From Mesostigma viride (taxonomy: Eukaryota; Streptophyta; Mesostigmatophyceae; Mesostigmatales; Mesostigmataceae), in assembly GCA_009746045.1 (NCBI GenBank), contig RPFO01000034.1, positions 3,453,681 through 3,517,680 on the forward strand: a stretch of 64,000 nt of DNA, read 5' to 3'. This document shows, piece after piece, positions 38,921 through 49,724 of this stretch (position 1 is its first letter; every line of letters begins with the position of its first letter). The translations under genes were made by a program, and so were the position numbers. Below the pieces are notes generated by a model that saw only the letters and a program-made list of their open reading frames with translations, was not told the DNA's origin and did no database searches.

Positions 38921-39285
38921 CAGGGCGACTGCGCTTAGGCTCATGCAGGCGATGCAGATGGCGAGGCAAGGCCGGGGGGCTGGGCGAGCACCAGTGCGCG
39001 ACTAGTGTCACCACTGCCTGCCGGGCCTGATGGCGAAGCTGCAGCCGGAGCTGCAGACATATTTTCAGGGCTTAACGAATTCGCCAGGCTGCGTTGCGTA
39101 GATGAGCGTTTGCTCGTCATATATTGCGTTATAGCTTCGGAAAATTATATCAGCATGTGTGTCGTAGAAAGACGCGTCGATTGTGATATTCACGGCTAAA
39201 TTCGGTGCTCAAACGTGAAAGTTATGAGCTCCGCCGTCAGCGCCATGGCTACCTCGTGGCTCGTGGCTCGTGGCTCGTGGCTCTG
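38921..39285 (-). mobile_element. LINE-A 5' end of the split copy
   Basis: On the minus strand it starts with CCACGAGCCACGAGCC repeats, then a 5' UTR nearly identical to 40523-40672, then an ORF1 start at 39120 (MTSKRSSTQRSLANSLSPEN). It ends at CGCAGTCGCCCTG, where the CACTAGGAAC element was inserted. Its 3' continuation is 33259 downward. On the minus strand it abuts the tail of a LINE-B copy. Confidence 0.75.
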
Positions 39286-40100
39286 GGATATTAAATTAAA
39301 TTAAATTAAATTATATCATGCCTCTGTTGAAAGATCATGTAGCACATATTCCTTGATGGATGGGTGGAGTGGAAGGAGCCGCGTAATCGAACTAACCTAA
39401 CTCTAATCTAGCTAGTCTAGAAAAGTCCTAACTACCCTACTCATCAAAACGCCTCCTCCGCTTGGGGGGAGGTGGTTTGCCCACAGGGTCGGGCGTGTGA
39501 GCCTTGACAATCGTCTTCCACCGCGTCTTGTTCTGCATGGCGGTCCAAAGAAGGGAGAGAGAGTGGATACGGTATTCAAACAGGGCTGGGACCAGTAGGT
39601 CATCCAGCAACATCTGTACGTAGTTCGTGACATGTTTCCCTACCTTTTTGGCGATGCCCTTGGGGCCAGGCCAGGTCAGAATGTGCCGGCCGCCCTGGCT
39701 GGCCAAGCCGCTGGGGGCCGGCCGGCAGACCAAGGGCGGTGTCGACCTGGCTGGTGGCACGAGCAAGGTGTCCTACAAATGCTATCATACGCTGTCTAAT
39801 CTCGTCCGAAATACGAGGCATGCCCTGATACAAAGACTCTGATGACGGGCGCTTGGAAAACCCTACGTTCAGGACCTGTCGGAGCATCCTGTAAACTGTG
39901 CCGTCTAGCCTAGATGCCAGTGTGGGGGTGAGTCCGTGAGTGTCCACGCCTCGGCGCCATACGTGAGCACCGTGAGGACGAGGACCTTGAAGAGCATACG
40001 CTTGCGGTGTTCGCCCAGGCCCTTGGAGCGCCAGTAGGTGTTGAGCGAACGGAGCCTAGCCCAGGCCAGGCCAATGCGGGTGTCCACATCGTCGGCTGTG
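39286..40100 (-). pseudogene. LINE-B ORF2 C-terminal part, 3' UTR and tail
   Basis: The minus strand encodes MDTRIGLAWARLRSLNTYWR, VLVLTVLTYGAEAWTLTD, LDGTVYRMLRQVLNVGFSKR, GMPRISDEIRQRMIAFVGHL, MLLDDLLVPALFEYRIHSLS and AHTPDPVGKPPPPKRRRRFD then stop at about 39437. The 3' UTR, the TATGTGCTACAT terminus and an AATTT-repeat tail (39288-39314) follow. A frame break lies near 39945. The uninterrupted ATCCACTCTCTCTCC at 39554-39568 (minus) is the empty site for the LINE-A insertions described elsewhere. Confidence 0.8.
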
Positions 40101-40119
40101 TCAGGAATTAAGCCAGCTC

Positions 40120-40320
40120 CCTAACAGTTTGCTCTGGGATATGTGCTACATATACTCCCATGCAACGGATTCTCCCGATTTCTGGCCTGCGCTGGTTGTC
40201 TCCTTGATACTCCCAACGGAGTTATGTTCCTAATTAATTAATTAATTAATTAATTAATTAATTAAGTAATTAATTAATTAATTAATTAATTAATTAATTA
40301 ATTAATTAATTAATTAATAC
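40120..40320 (+). mobile_element. LINE-A 3' terminus with expanded (TTAA)n tail
   Basis: TATGTGCTACATATACTCCC ... AACGGAGTTATG is followed by about 24 AATT units (40222-40318). The terminus is interrupted at 40161-40206 by a SINE-like insertion. Confidence 0.75.
40161..40206 (+). mobile_element. 46-bp truncated SINE-like copy with 9-bp TSD
   Basis: Only the last ~40 bases of the 186-bp family (GGATTCTCCCGATTTCTGGC... TTG) are present, flanked by ATACTCCCA at 40152-40160 and 40207-40215. LINE-A relatives at 42482 and 59526 show the site uninterrupted with a single ATACTCCCA. 5' truncation plus TSD is the pattern of target-primed reverse transcription. Confidence 0.8.
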
Positions 40321-40515
40321 GGGGGGGGGATGTCCCCCCTCCTATGATCTTCCACCCTCTGTCTGCGCCTTGGGTGCTGAAACACATAGCTAGTGGTGCA
40401 GGTGCACCTTGCATGTGCACCCCGAGCAGGAGTACTTTACACCCTACACTTGCAGATGTTGCTGGATGACCTACTGGTCCCAGCCCAGTTTGAATACCGC
40501 ATCAACTCTCTCTCC
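40321..40515 (+). other. LINE-A 3' UTR fragment joined to LINE-B ORF2 C-terminal fragment
   Basis: 40330-40460 resembles part of the LINE-A 3' UTR (GTGGTGCAGGTGCACC). From 40455 the sequence encodes MLLDDLLVPAQFEYRINSLS, the LINE-B C-terminal stretch, which is then interrupted at 40516 by a LINE-A copy. Confidence 0.6.
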
Positions 40516-42524
40516 ACTAGCCACGAGCCGCCGAGCCACGAGGTAGCCATGGCTGTCGGAGCTCATAACTTTCACGTTTGAGCACCGAATTCAGCTGTGA
40601 ATATCACAATCGCTTCGTCTTTCTTAGACGCACATGCTGATATAATTTTCCGAAGCTATAACGCAATATACGATGAGCAAACGCCTCTCGACGCAACGCA
40701 GCCTGGCGGCTGCGCTTAGCAATGAAAATACGTCTGCAGCCCCGGCTGCAGCTTCGCCATGCAACCGGCCCAGAAGGCAGCGGCGCCACTAGCCAAGCTC
40801 TAGTGGTCGCCCAGCCCCCTCTGGCCGCCTCGCCAGCAGCGTCGCCTGAACCCAAGCGCAGTCGCCCTGCCGAGCCGACCTGGGAGGAGTTCGACTTTGA
40901 CGCCATGCAGCCAGCCCGGCTTTTTTGACAAGCTCAACCCCGACAAGATCCTGGGCTACGTGTTTTGGGGATCGTATGCCTCGCTTCTCGAACTGTGCAA
41001 GCAACTCTTCCATCAGGGCCGCCTCACCGATTCTTTCCAGAGCCGCGCCCACAACTTCGACACCATCCTCAAATGCCGCCGCCCCCACCTTCAGCAACGC
41101 GTCCTTTTCTCCCTCCTTGGCCGCTCCATCGAGGAGCTTTGGCCCCCAAAGCCCCTCACCACCACCTTAACCGAATCCTCCATCCGCTCACTCCTCAAGA
41201 AGGCCCTCGAGCAGCACGTGGCCCCCATCGCAGCAGATGTGGCGGTCATGGGCAGCACGTTGGCTGCCGAGCTCCCCCTCCTCTCCACCGCCACCTCCAC
41301 CATCTCCACCGCCACCTCCACCCTCCTCGCCTCCTCCACCGCCACCACCTCCACCTCCGACGCCATCACCGCCCAGCTCCGTGACATCGACCAGCGTCTT
41401 AAGGACAACGCCATCGCTAGGCGAGGTTCTGCAGAACACCGCAGGCCTCACCGCCCAGGCGGTGAAGGACATTGCCGCCAAGCCAGCCTCGGCTGGCCTG
41501 GCCGGCGATGCTCCTCCCATCACCACCTGGGCGGACATGCTTAAGCAACATACCACCTCCACCACCTCCGCCGTCGCAGCCCAGCTCCAACGGCAGACGC
41601 TTGACCTCCGCGAGGAGGCTGAGCTCGCCAAGCGCAGCCTCAACGTCATTGTCAAGAACTTCAAGATGGAGGAAGGTGAGAATTCCGAGAAGCTTTTGCG
41701 TGCGTTTGAGAGAGAAATCCTTGGTCGCATGGGCCTTAACCGGCGGTGAGATCGAGCTGGCCGCCCACCGCCTTCCCCGCGCGCGGGGTAAGGCAGGGCC
41801 GCCCCCGCTCCTTCTCACCTTTAAGACCCCGGCGGACAAGATTTCTTTTCTCAGACGCCGCAAGCGGCTCGAGAAGACTCTCTTCACCCTTGATGACGAC
41901 TTGACCCTGGCGCAGCAACAACGGCGACGGGAGCTATGGCCGACCTACCTCCAGCTCCGGCAGACCAAGGCGGGGCAGCCGGTGTACTGGAAGGGGGCGG
42001 CCATCTACGTCGGCCACAAGCCCTGGCAGGCGACCCCCCCCCCCCGCGGCCCCAGCGACTCCAGACGCCCCAGCTAATTAGGGGAATACAGCAGTAGTAG
42101 TGCAGAATAGATAGACCGTGGCCATGTACATGTACGCCTCCTAGAGGCACTATCCCAGCTAAGCCCCGCGCTTTATTTTAATCATGTACATGTGTGCCTA
42201 TGATGTGCCACACTCCAGACGATGCCTAGCCTTATTTAGTAATGTTGTGCCCATGCAGGGAGTAACTCTCTGCTGAGATGCCATGCCCTAGCTTATTGTA
42301 TAGCCATGCTGATCTTCCCCCCCATGACAGGCTCCCCCTTCGCTGGGCATAGCTTGAAGATCATGGGGATGCAAGTGCCCTGGTGCACCTAGAGCAAGGG
42401 TCCTTTACATTCCCACCCTTGCAGGAAGTAGCTTAGAATGTATGATAGGCCATATGCCCCTTCTCTGGGCTATGTGCTACATATACTCCCAACGGAGTTA
42501 TGTTCCTAATTAATTAATTAATTA
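40516..42524 (+). mobile_element. LINE-A: complete ORF1-only retrotransposon with 15-bp TSD
   Basis: The element is flanked by exact 15-bp repeats ATCAACTCTCTCTCC (40501-40515, 42525-42539). It contains CCACGAGCC 5' repeats, a 5' UTR, a single ORF (about 40673-42077), a ~430-base 3' UTR, the terminus TATGTGCTACATATACTCCC + AACGGAGTTATG and a (TTAA)n tail. There is no RT, so it must have been mobilised in trans. By architecture it resembles half-L1 (HAL1) or Gag-only elements. Confidence 0.8.
40673..42077 (+). pseudogene. L1-type ORF1 protein (LINE-A), frameshifted
   Basis: The protein begins MSKRLSTQRSLAAALSNENT. It includes RPAEPTWEEFDFDAMQPA, DKLNPDKILGYVFWGSYASL, a Ser/Thr-rich linker, a coiled coil (ITAQLRDIDQRLKDNAIA), then the L1-ORF1-like RRM (SLNVIVKNFKMEEGENSEKL, EIELAAHRLPRARGKAG, FKTPADKISFLRRRKRLEK) and the C-terminal domain (DDLTLAQQQRRRELWPTYLQ, AAIYVGHKPW). 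ORF1 proteins of this class are trimeric nucleic-acid chaperones. At least four single-base frame changes (near 40765, 40923, 41420 and 41745) make this copy non-functional. Confidence 0.8.
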
Positions 42525-42757
42525 ATCAACTCTCTCTCCCTTCTTTGGACTGCCATGCAGAACAAGACGCGGCGGCATGCAGCAGAAGATTGTCAAGGCT
42601 CACACGCCCGACCCTGTGGGCAAGCCACCTCCCCCCAATTAAGAGGAGGAGGCGTTTTGATGAGTAGGGTAGTTAGGATTTTTCTAGACTAGATAGATTA
42701 GCGTTAGGATAGTCAGATTACGCGGCTCTCTCCACTCCACCATCCATCAAGGAATAT
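42525..42757 (+). pseudogene. LINE-B ORF2 C-terminus and 3' UTR fragment
   Basis: The sequence resumes the LINE-B frame after the LINE-A insertion (LLWTAMQNKTRR...AHTPDPVGKPPPPN), with a short insertion at 42570 and a frame break at 42640. It then has the typical TAGATAGATTAGCG 3' UTR up to GGAATATGTGCT, where it is cut off. Confidence 0.7.
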
Positions 42758-42882
42758 GTGCTCGTCCTTCCTGTTCTCACGTATGGAGCCGAGACGTGGA
42801 CCCTCACCGCCGACCTGGCCCGCAAGCTGGACGGCGCGGTCACCAACATGCTGCGCTCCATTTTCCGAGTAGGATATGCCCC
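42758..42882 (+). pseudogene. LINE-C RT fragment (LTYGAETWT region)
   Basis: It encodes LVLPVLTYGAETWTLTADLA and NMLRSIFRVGYA, the same segment found on the minus strand at 31580-31740. It joins a LINE-B RT fragment abruptly at about 42885. Confidence 0.7.
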
Positions 42883-42884
42883 TC

Positions 42885-43487
42885 CTCGGCCGCGGACTAC
42901 CAAGTCCCCGCCTTGCAGGAGGGCTGCCTTGCCACTGACGACGTCGTCCCCCCCTTCACTTTGAAGGAATTGGACGGCGCCCTTGCTCGCCTGCGGTACG
43001 ATGCGGCGGTCGGTGCCGACCACCTTTCTGCTGAGCTGCTGAAGACCCCTGATCCGGCGGTTAGGGATCTTCTGCTGGCGTTCTGCAACCGCCGGTGTCC
43101 TGCTCTCTGACGAGCCTCCGCCTGCTGAGTGGCAGACGGCCATCGGCGCGTCATGCTGTACAAGAAGGGCTCTGCTGCTGACCGGCCCGGCAACTACCGG
43201 GGTGTCTGCCTCCAGAGCGCCGCGCTGAAGGTCTTCATGCGCATGATGCTGCACAGGCTCCGCGCCGCGCTGGACCCACACCTGGGTGAGTCTCAGATGG
43301 GTTTCCGTCGTGGTCGTAACACTGTCATGGCTGTGTTTGTCGCGCGCCGGTTGATGGAGGAGGTGCGTCGCCTTCCCCCTGACAGTTTGCCGCTGGTCTT
43401 CATTTTTGTTGACTATATCAAGGCCTTTGACACGAATCTCTGGGAGGCTCTTTGGGCCATCCTAGCTCTGGATCGGGTACTACCTGC
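42885..43487 (+). pseudogene. LINE-B reverse transcriptase, part 1 (fingers to palm A)
   Basis: It encodes ELDGALARLRYDAAVGADHL, a frame change near 43110, KGSAADRPGNYRGVCLQSAA, GESQMGFRRGRNTVMAVFVA and FIFVDYIKAFDTNLWEALWA, ending LDRVLP. FVDYIKAFD is palm motif A. The coding sequence resumes at 55616 after the 12.1-kb insertion; joining across one copy of CTGC restores LP-AFIAAIRRLYEG in frame. Confidence 0.8.
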
Positions 43488-44511
43488 TGTTAATCCACTC
43501 ACGGTCCTAAATTTAGGACTTTGTCCTAAATTGTCCTAGAGGTCACTATAACCGAGGTACCGGGGGGGGGGGGGTCACTATATGGACCGTACCCGCATGT
43601 GGACCGTACCCGGCATGATGTACCCGACCCGTGGTACCGGCACATGGTACCCGGATTCCGTACCCGGGTACCGGATATATAATGGCGGGAAAGTAGGTAC
43701 CTCGACCAAAAATATAAACGATTTTGGAGCGAAAAAGTGGGTGCGGGAATGATCTGAAGTGGATATGGCGACCTGACAATCGTGGCCGGCGTTTTCACGT
43801 GCGTTTATCATTTCGGGCGCCCAGTAGCAAAAACGAAAGGTCGTTAGTTATGCTTAAAGGCTGTGAAATTTTCTGCGCAAGTTTTTATGTGTATAGCGCT
43901 GTAGCACAGCGGCACAACACAAATGGGTCGCAGATCGCCTGCTCGCGGAGGGTCGATTTTGGCACAAACATGTTAGTGTATTAGCAATGGTGGTGCGAAT
44001 CAAGCCAGGAAATTTTTGTGGACGATTTGGATTATAGTCTGGAGTTTATAAACGGAGTATTTGACATGGGAGCGCCTGGGCCGTGATATTCTTGCCCGAT
44101 TTCCATTGTCGACCATGTTTTAGGGACGTTCAGGCTGGGCAGCGAGCGCACCTTATAGGTCTTCACTTTCGGTATTTCTTGGACCTAGAACGCAGCACAA
44201 GCGTGGTTTATATCATTTTCGAACCGGTTGGCCAGCTTTGGTGCGCTCAGCTCTCGGAAAGCTGACCTCGCTGCGGATTTCAGCGACTTTTTTGCAACCA
44301 TCTGGAATGAGGCGACGTAAGTAGCAGGTACGTGCCGGGGTGCCCTAGATCATGAGTGTAACTGGCAACGCTACGTCGTGGTGTTTTGAGTCAGTAAGCT
44401 ATGCCTAAAAAGAGGGGACGCTCTCTGTGCACATAACTGTCACACATAGTTGGTTTACGTCATACAATTTTTTACGTCTCTATCTTCGTCGTCCGCTGCA
44501 GCTAAAACACA

Positions 44512-45295
44512 TGTAACAAGCAAAAATGACTTTGTTGTTACATCCTTTGTTTTGTGAATGTTTGGCTTTTATTCGAGGACTTTTGGATCAGTATTGAGAA
44601 AGTTATGAGGTTTCTAAGACGACGGTACTTGGAGCTGATACTTTGTCAGCCAACTGATAGGAACCCTCATTGGTCGTGGCCTGATCCACGTAGGGTTGTA
44701 GTTTGTTGGCTGATACTACTGATAGGAGCCCTCATTGGTCGTGGCCTGATCCACGTGCATGGGGTTGTAGTTTGTTAGTTGGTACTATTGAGTCTTAAAT
44801 GCTCCTTTGGGACTTCAGTGCTCACGACAGATTTAGGATCTCATGGAAAGATTCTGCCAGGCTGTGTGTGGTGTTGTTCTGTTTTGTGTGACTAGGATGG
44901 ATACGAAGATCTTGTTTAGGATTCCATGGTTCTGATTGGTTCTCTTCAGGCTAAGGTTGGAGCAAGTTCGACAAGCACGTCGATATCAAGGACGTGGGGT
45001 CGCCATTGTTGCGACGTTGGTTTTGATTCACCATGGTATAATAAAGCTTGGCTTTGTTGTCCAATCCATAAGAGCCCCTTGGCTATAGACGTCCTTCAGT
45101 TCCACAGAGGTCGTCTATACACGAGCTTGTCTTTGTGTCTACAAGGGGTTGTGATTCCCTAAATCACGTGCTGTGGAATTTCCATCTCAACGTTGCTCGG
45201 ATACTTGAAGTTCTGCAACTCAGGAAAGCAACCCAGGTAAAAGATCTTTCATATTGGACTGTGGATGATGTTGATGATCATTTTTAGTCGTTACA
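44512..45295 (+). repeat. 5' LTR
   Basis: The 784-bp LTR begins TGTAAC and ends GTTACA (6-bp inverted ends). Upstream U3-like sequence contains a tandem duplication with 65-bp period (44655-44783, core TGATAGGAACCCTCATTGGT). A candidate TATA/poly(A) box TATAATAAAG lies at 45037-45046. Confidence 0.95.
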
Positions 45296-45296
45296 T

Positions 45297-45307
45297 TGGT
45301 ATCGGAG
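45297..45307 (+). promoter_or_regulatory. tRNA primer binding site
   Basis: TGGTATCGGAG starts two bases after the LTR. It closely matches the TGGTATCAGAG primer site complementary to initiator-Met tRNA used by many Ty3 and Ty1 elements. Confidence 0.75.
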
Positions 45308-45523
45308 GATCTCTACTTTGGTGTTTCTCTTGAAGTCGCAACCTTCCGGGTAGTACAACGTTGATCAGATGTCTGTCATCCGAGAAGATTCATAGAGTTG
45401 CGGAAAACTTACGGTGTTACAGACTGAGACACATCCTGATGTGACTGTCTTGCTCTGTAACACTAGAAGTCAGCCGTAACCGTTGTCTCTACTAGGCAGA
45501 CGATCGCGACTCCATGTGGAAGT

Positions 45524-47274
45524 ATGAGTAGTTCGAAGACACAATCACCTTTACCCCCTACTAATCAAGGTTTGGAGATCCGTCATCATCTCTGGAACCC
45601 ATTGCTAGGGAAGGTGCTGAGACAACTACTCGTACTCCACGGCGTCAACTTGATTTCAACCGTACTTCTATGTCTGAAGTGAGGCGGCCCTCGTTGTCCA
45701 TAGGGCCCAAGTTTTCCGTCATTGCATCTGGTCTCCAACCAGGCGAGCCATCGCTGACAGGCGTGGGTCGAGGAGCGTCACTGTCGCCCAGGATTCCAAG
45801 CGCGCGAACGAGTCCTGTGCGGAGTGCATCTTCTTCATTTCTTTTCCCGCTAAATACCACGCCTGGAAGAGACGGGACCAGACTTGCAGCGGATCGCCTC
45901 TCAGCAGCTAAAATCAGATTATTACACGATGAACAACACGCAGCGATGTATAGAAAGATGGTGGAGGAGGTGGAACAGGATGTGGGAAGACTTCGTCAGA
46001 GAATTGAGGAGGAGGAGGCGGCCATGCGTGACATGGTTGCTGGATTGGGGAGAGAGGCTCCTCGGTTGGGTGACGGAAGGGTTTTACCTAATAGTACCGC
46101 AGTTACTACGAGGAATGAGACGCAGGATAGCGATAGGCAGGATCCAGCGCAGACGACCTCGGTCACCTTCACCACCCCCGCCAGCGACGTCCCCGTGACC
46201 GTCACTATACCACCGCATCAAGGTTCCGCCCCGCCATTTCCAAAAATCGAATCCGTAGACAAGCTGTCGCTCACCAATCTAACCCACCGCAGTTTCGATC
46301 ATTTCTCTACTCGATTCCAGGATGTGTTCGCTATCCACTTTGCTAACTACGGCAAACGAGCGGAAGAACGACTTTCCCTGGACATCCAGAAGAAGATGGT
46401 TCGACAGCGAATGAGCGACAGTGCAGCCGACAGGTTTGATGAGTTTTTACGATCCTCGGCAGGTAATACTTGCAAGGATTTGCCATCTCTCATGCTTTCA
46501 TTTCGACGTTTTCTCCTTCCCCAGGACCAGCTCCGTCTGGACCGGGACGCGTTGGCCAACTGTACTCAGTCCGGCCTGACACTACCACAATACGTAGAGA
46601 CGTTTACCAACCTGAGGGCCAAAATCCCCCAGTGCTCTGATTCTGAAGCTCTTCACAGGTTTCTGCATGGGCTCTCCCCTCAAGTCAGGGTGGATATTGA
46701 CAAGCATTTCTCCCCTTTCGACTATGTCGAGTGGAAGTGGGATACTGTGCTGTCTTATGCCCTCACGCTGTGCCGTGTCCCTGACTTTTCCCTCAAGTGG
46801 GAGCCTGCTGCAGGCAACCAGGCGCCTGCTGTTAAGAAGCCCCTGAACCAGCTGAACGCTGTGATGGAGGAGCTCAGTGCCATGGAGCAGTCCAAAGGAG
46901 CCTGTTTCACGTGTGGCCAGCTGGGACACTTTGCACGGGATTGCCCCAAGCGAGACCAGTTCCCAGGCGACACCAAGGGTCCTCAGGGGGTTCTTCCATT
47001 CACCAGACCATCCACCTTCCCTCCTGGGGTGAGCCAGAGCGACCACAGGGCACAGCCTGGGTTTAGACCCAACTTCCAGGCTTCGGGCAAGGGACCATTC
47101 CAGCCCAAGGGCTTCAGCAGGCAAGACAGGCGTCGGATGGTCAACGCCCTGTGGCACCTCCTAGCAGAGGAGGAGGAGGGAGAAGGGGAGGCAGACGGCA
47201 TAGAGGATCAGCAGGTGCAGCCTTCAGTGGGGAGCTCGTCTTCAGATCATCCTCCTGAGCTGCCAAAAAACTAG
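45524..47274 (+). CDS. gag: Gag polyprotein with CCHC zinc knuckle
   Basis: The continuous frame runs from ATG 45670 to TAG 47272-47274 (534 codons). A better N-terminus starts at ATG 45524 (MSSSKTQSPLPPTNQG) but needs a one-base frame change near 45572 to join sequence reading GDPSSSLEPIAREGAETTTR. Order: a predicted coiled-coil near residues 70-125, the retrotransposon Gag capsid domain (KLSLTNLTHRSFDHFSTRFQ ... LPQYVETFTNLRAKIPQCSD ... ALHRFLHGLSPQVRVDIDKH), then CFTCGQLGHFARDC (C-x2-C-x4-H-x4-C, near residue 412). Gag forms the cytoplasmic particle and binds element RNA. The frame ends on a slippery heptamer. Confidence 0.9.
47265..47274 (+). promoter_or_regulatory. Programmed -1 ribosomal frameshift site at gag-pol junction
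   Basis: The heptamer A AAA AAC in the gag frame (47265-47271) is followed at once by the gag stop TAG. It is the canonical X XXY YYZ slip sequence, and a -1 slip places ribosomes in the frame that encodes protease from 47274. A small GGAC/GTCC hairpin may form about 14 nt downstream; I could not confirm a pseudoknot. Confidence 0.75.
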
Positions 47275-49633
47275 TGGAGCCCCCAGGACTACGTCCAGCG
47301 GTGGAGTTAACTGGTTTGCCTGCTGTGCATGTCCGTCCTGTGAACAACTTGTCTGCCTCTGATTCCACCACCCCATTGGGCCCTCCTATTCCCAGTCAAC
47401 TCTTGAAGTTCCAGGCTAGGCTGTTGAACGTGCCAGTCCCTTTGGCTCAGCCTTTATGTCTCTTCATGATTGACTCAGGTGCAGGAAGTAACTACATTTC
47501 CACTTCCTTGGTGCAGGAGCTGCATCTACCAGTGCTCCCCACCCTGTGCCTGTTAAGGTCCAATATTCTGATGGTAGGCAGAGTAACTCACCTGGCTACG
47601 TGCAACTGCTTTTTCAAGTGTGCTCACGTCAAACCTTGTCTGTCACAGCAGATGTCATTCCACTCACTGCTGCTGATGTGATTCTGGGGATGCCATGGTT
47701 GGAGTCTGCTAATCCTGCCATCTTGTGGTCTGAGAAGGTGGTGCAGTTTCAGGATGGGTCAGTGTGGGACGCCACCACAGTGATTAAGGGGGGAGAAAGA
47801 CCAGTCACAGAGTGCTGTTCTACTAATGAGGCTGTCAATGATGGGAGAGGGGTTGCAGGTGCCAAGGAGGACGTCAAGGTGCCTTCACTGGAAGAGAAAC
47901 GTGCTGCATTACTTAAGCACGTATGGTCTGCCAATCACACCTTGTCTTACCTGGCTACTTACCCAGTGGAACACGTCTTTCTCTTACAGCTGGTTCCTAA
48001 CTCACCCTCTGATGAGACTCATGGCCACACGGTGAATGCTGTGAACCCAGTACCAGCTGTCACAGAGGAGGAGCAGAAGCTGCATGATGCCCTTTTGGAC
48101 AGGTTTGCTGCCATTTTTGAGGACAAAATGCCACAGTACCCTCCTGAAGGGCCAATCACTCATGTCATCAAGCTTGTGGATGGTGCCAGGCCTCCCTTTG
48201 TTCCCATGTACAGGATGGGGCCAGCTGAGATGGCAGAGCTGAAGGTGATCTTGACAGGCCTGTTGGAAGCTGGACTCATTCTTCCTGCCAATAGTCCTTT
48301 CAGCTCTGGGTGTTTGCTTGTCCCCAAGCATGATGGTGGATGGCGGTTGTGCATTGATCTGAGAGGCCTGAACAAGGTCACAGTGAAGTCCAAGTATCCC
48401 TTGCCACGGATTGATGAGCTGCTAGAGAGGACAGCTGGATCATCTTACTTCACCAAGTTTGACCTTAGACACGCGTTCTGGCAGATCAGGATAGCTACTG
48501 AGGACATTCCAAAAACTGCATTCTCCACACCCTGGGGTCAGTTCCAGTGGACTGTGATGCCCATGGGGGCCTCCAACAGCCCAGCTACTATGCAGATGTT
48601 TGTGAATGCTATCTTTGGCCATCTGACAGGGAACTCTCTGCCTCAGATCTCCCCTGATCTCAGGAATCCCAGGTTCAAAGACATTGCCCACCTGTGTGAC
48701 CCTGCAAGACCCGTGTTCAGGACCTGCGTGGTGGCCTACATGGACGACATCCTGGTGCACTCAAAGACGTTCAAGGAGCATCTGGAGAACGTGGAGGAGG
48801 TCCTGAAGGTCATCCAGCACTACCACTTGTCTGTCAAGAGGTCTAAGGTGGAGTGGGGGCATGAAGTGGGGTTCCTAGGGTACAAGTTGAGTTCCTTGGG
48901 TATGACACCTGACAATGCTAAGATTGCTGCCATCCTTGAGTGGCCTGTGTTGCAGTCTGCACATGATGTCAAGTCCTTCCTGGGCATGGTGGGGTGGTAC
49001 AGGCGTTTTATCCCTGACATGGCTGCCATCTCCACCCCCTTGCTTGAGTTAATCAAGAAGGATGTTCAGTTTGAGTGGACAGATAGGTGTCAGCAGGCCT
49101 TTGACCTGTTGAAGCAGAAGCTCACATCCACCCCTGTGCTAGTGGGTCCCAACCCAGATCTACCTTATCAGGTTAGGTCAGATGCCTCTCAAGGCGCCAT
49201 AGGTGCTGTGCTGATGCAAGACCATGGCTATGGACCACAGCCAGTGGAGTACATGTCTAAAACCATGAGCTCAGCTGAACGTAACTACCCTGTACACGAG
49301 CAGGAGTTGCTGGGTTTAGTGGTAGCATGTCACAAGTGGGAGCATCTGTTGAAGGGAGCTCAGTTTTCTGTGGCTAGCAGTGCTACAGATGGGCTAGGGC
49401 AAGAGTCTATCACCCTGATGACTGACCACAGGCCCTTGGTGCACGTGCTAGAACAGAGTAGGATGAGTAAGAGGATGGCTGGGTGGATGGAGTACCTAGG
49501 GGGATTCTATCCTTTCTCTGTGCAGTATGTCCCAGGATCACAGAATGTGGTGCCAGACGCCCTCTCTAGAAGAAGGGATCTGATGGGACATTTCACGAGG
49601 ATCTGGATATTTGTGCTGCCATGGTTTCTGTAG
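47274..49633 (+). CDS. pol: Pol: aspartic protease, reverse transcriptase, RNase H (frameshifted)
   Basis: Protease DSGAGSNYIS lies near 47470. A frame change near 47540 moves the coding to VKVQYSDGRQSN and ILGMPWLESANPAILW. RT follows with WRLCIDLRGLNKVTVKSKYP, FTKFDLRHAFWQIRI, TPWGQFQWTVMPMGASNSPA and catalytic YMDDILVHSKT near 48740. An unusual insert of about 30 residues lies between GHLTGNSL and CVVAYMDD. RNase H has SDASQGAIGAVLMQ, EQELLGLV, TDHRPLVHVL and DALSRRRDL. The frame is lost at about 49588 just after RNase H, continues briefly in another frame (DLDICAAMVSVVECGAV), then returns to the integrase frame near 49690. Each break could be one missing base in a C or T run. Confidence 0.9.
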
Positions 49634-49724
49634 TAGAGTGTGGTGCTGTCACCAGGGCACAGGCAGCTAACCAGCAAACCTCCAAGCTGAGCCACCCCCT
49701 GTAGAGGCTAGCTTTAGTCACGAG

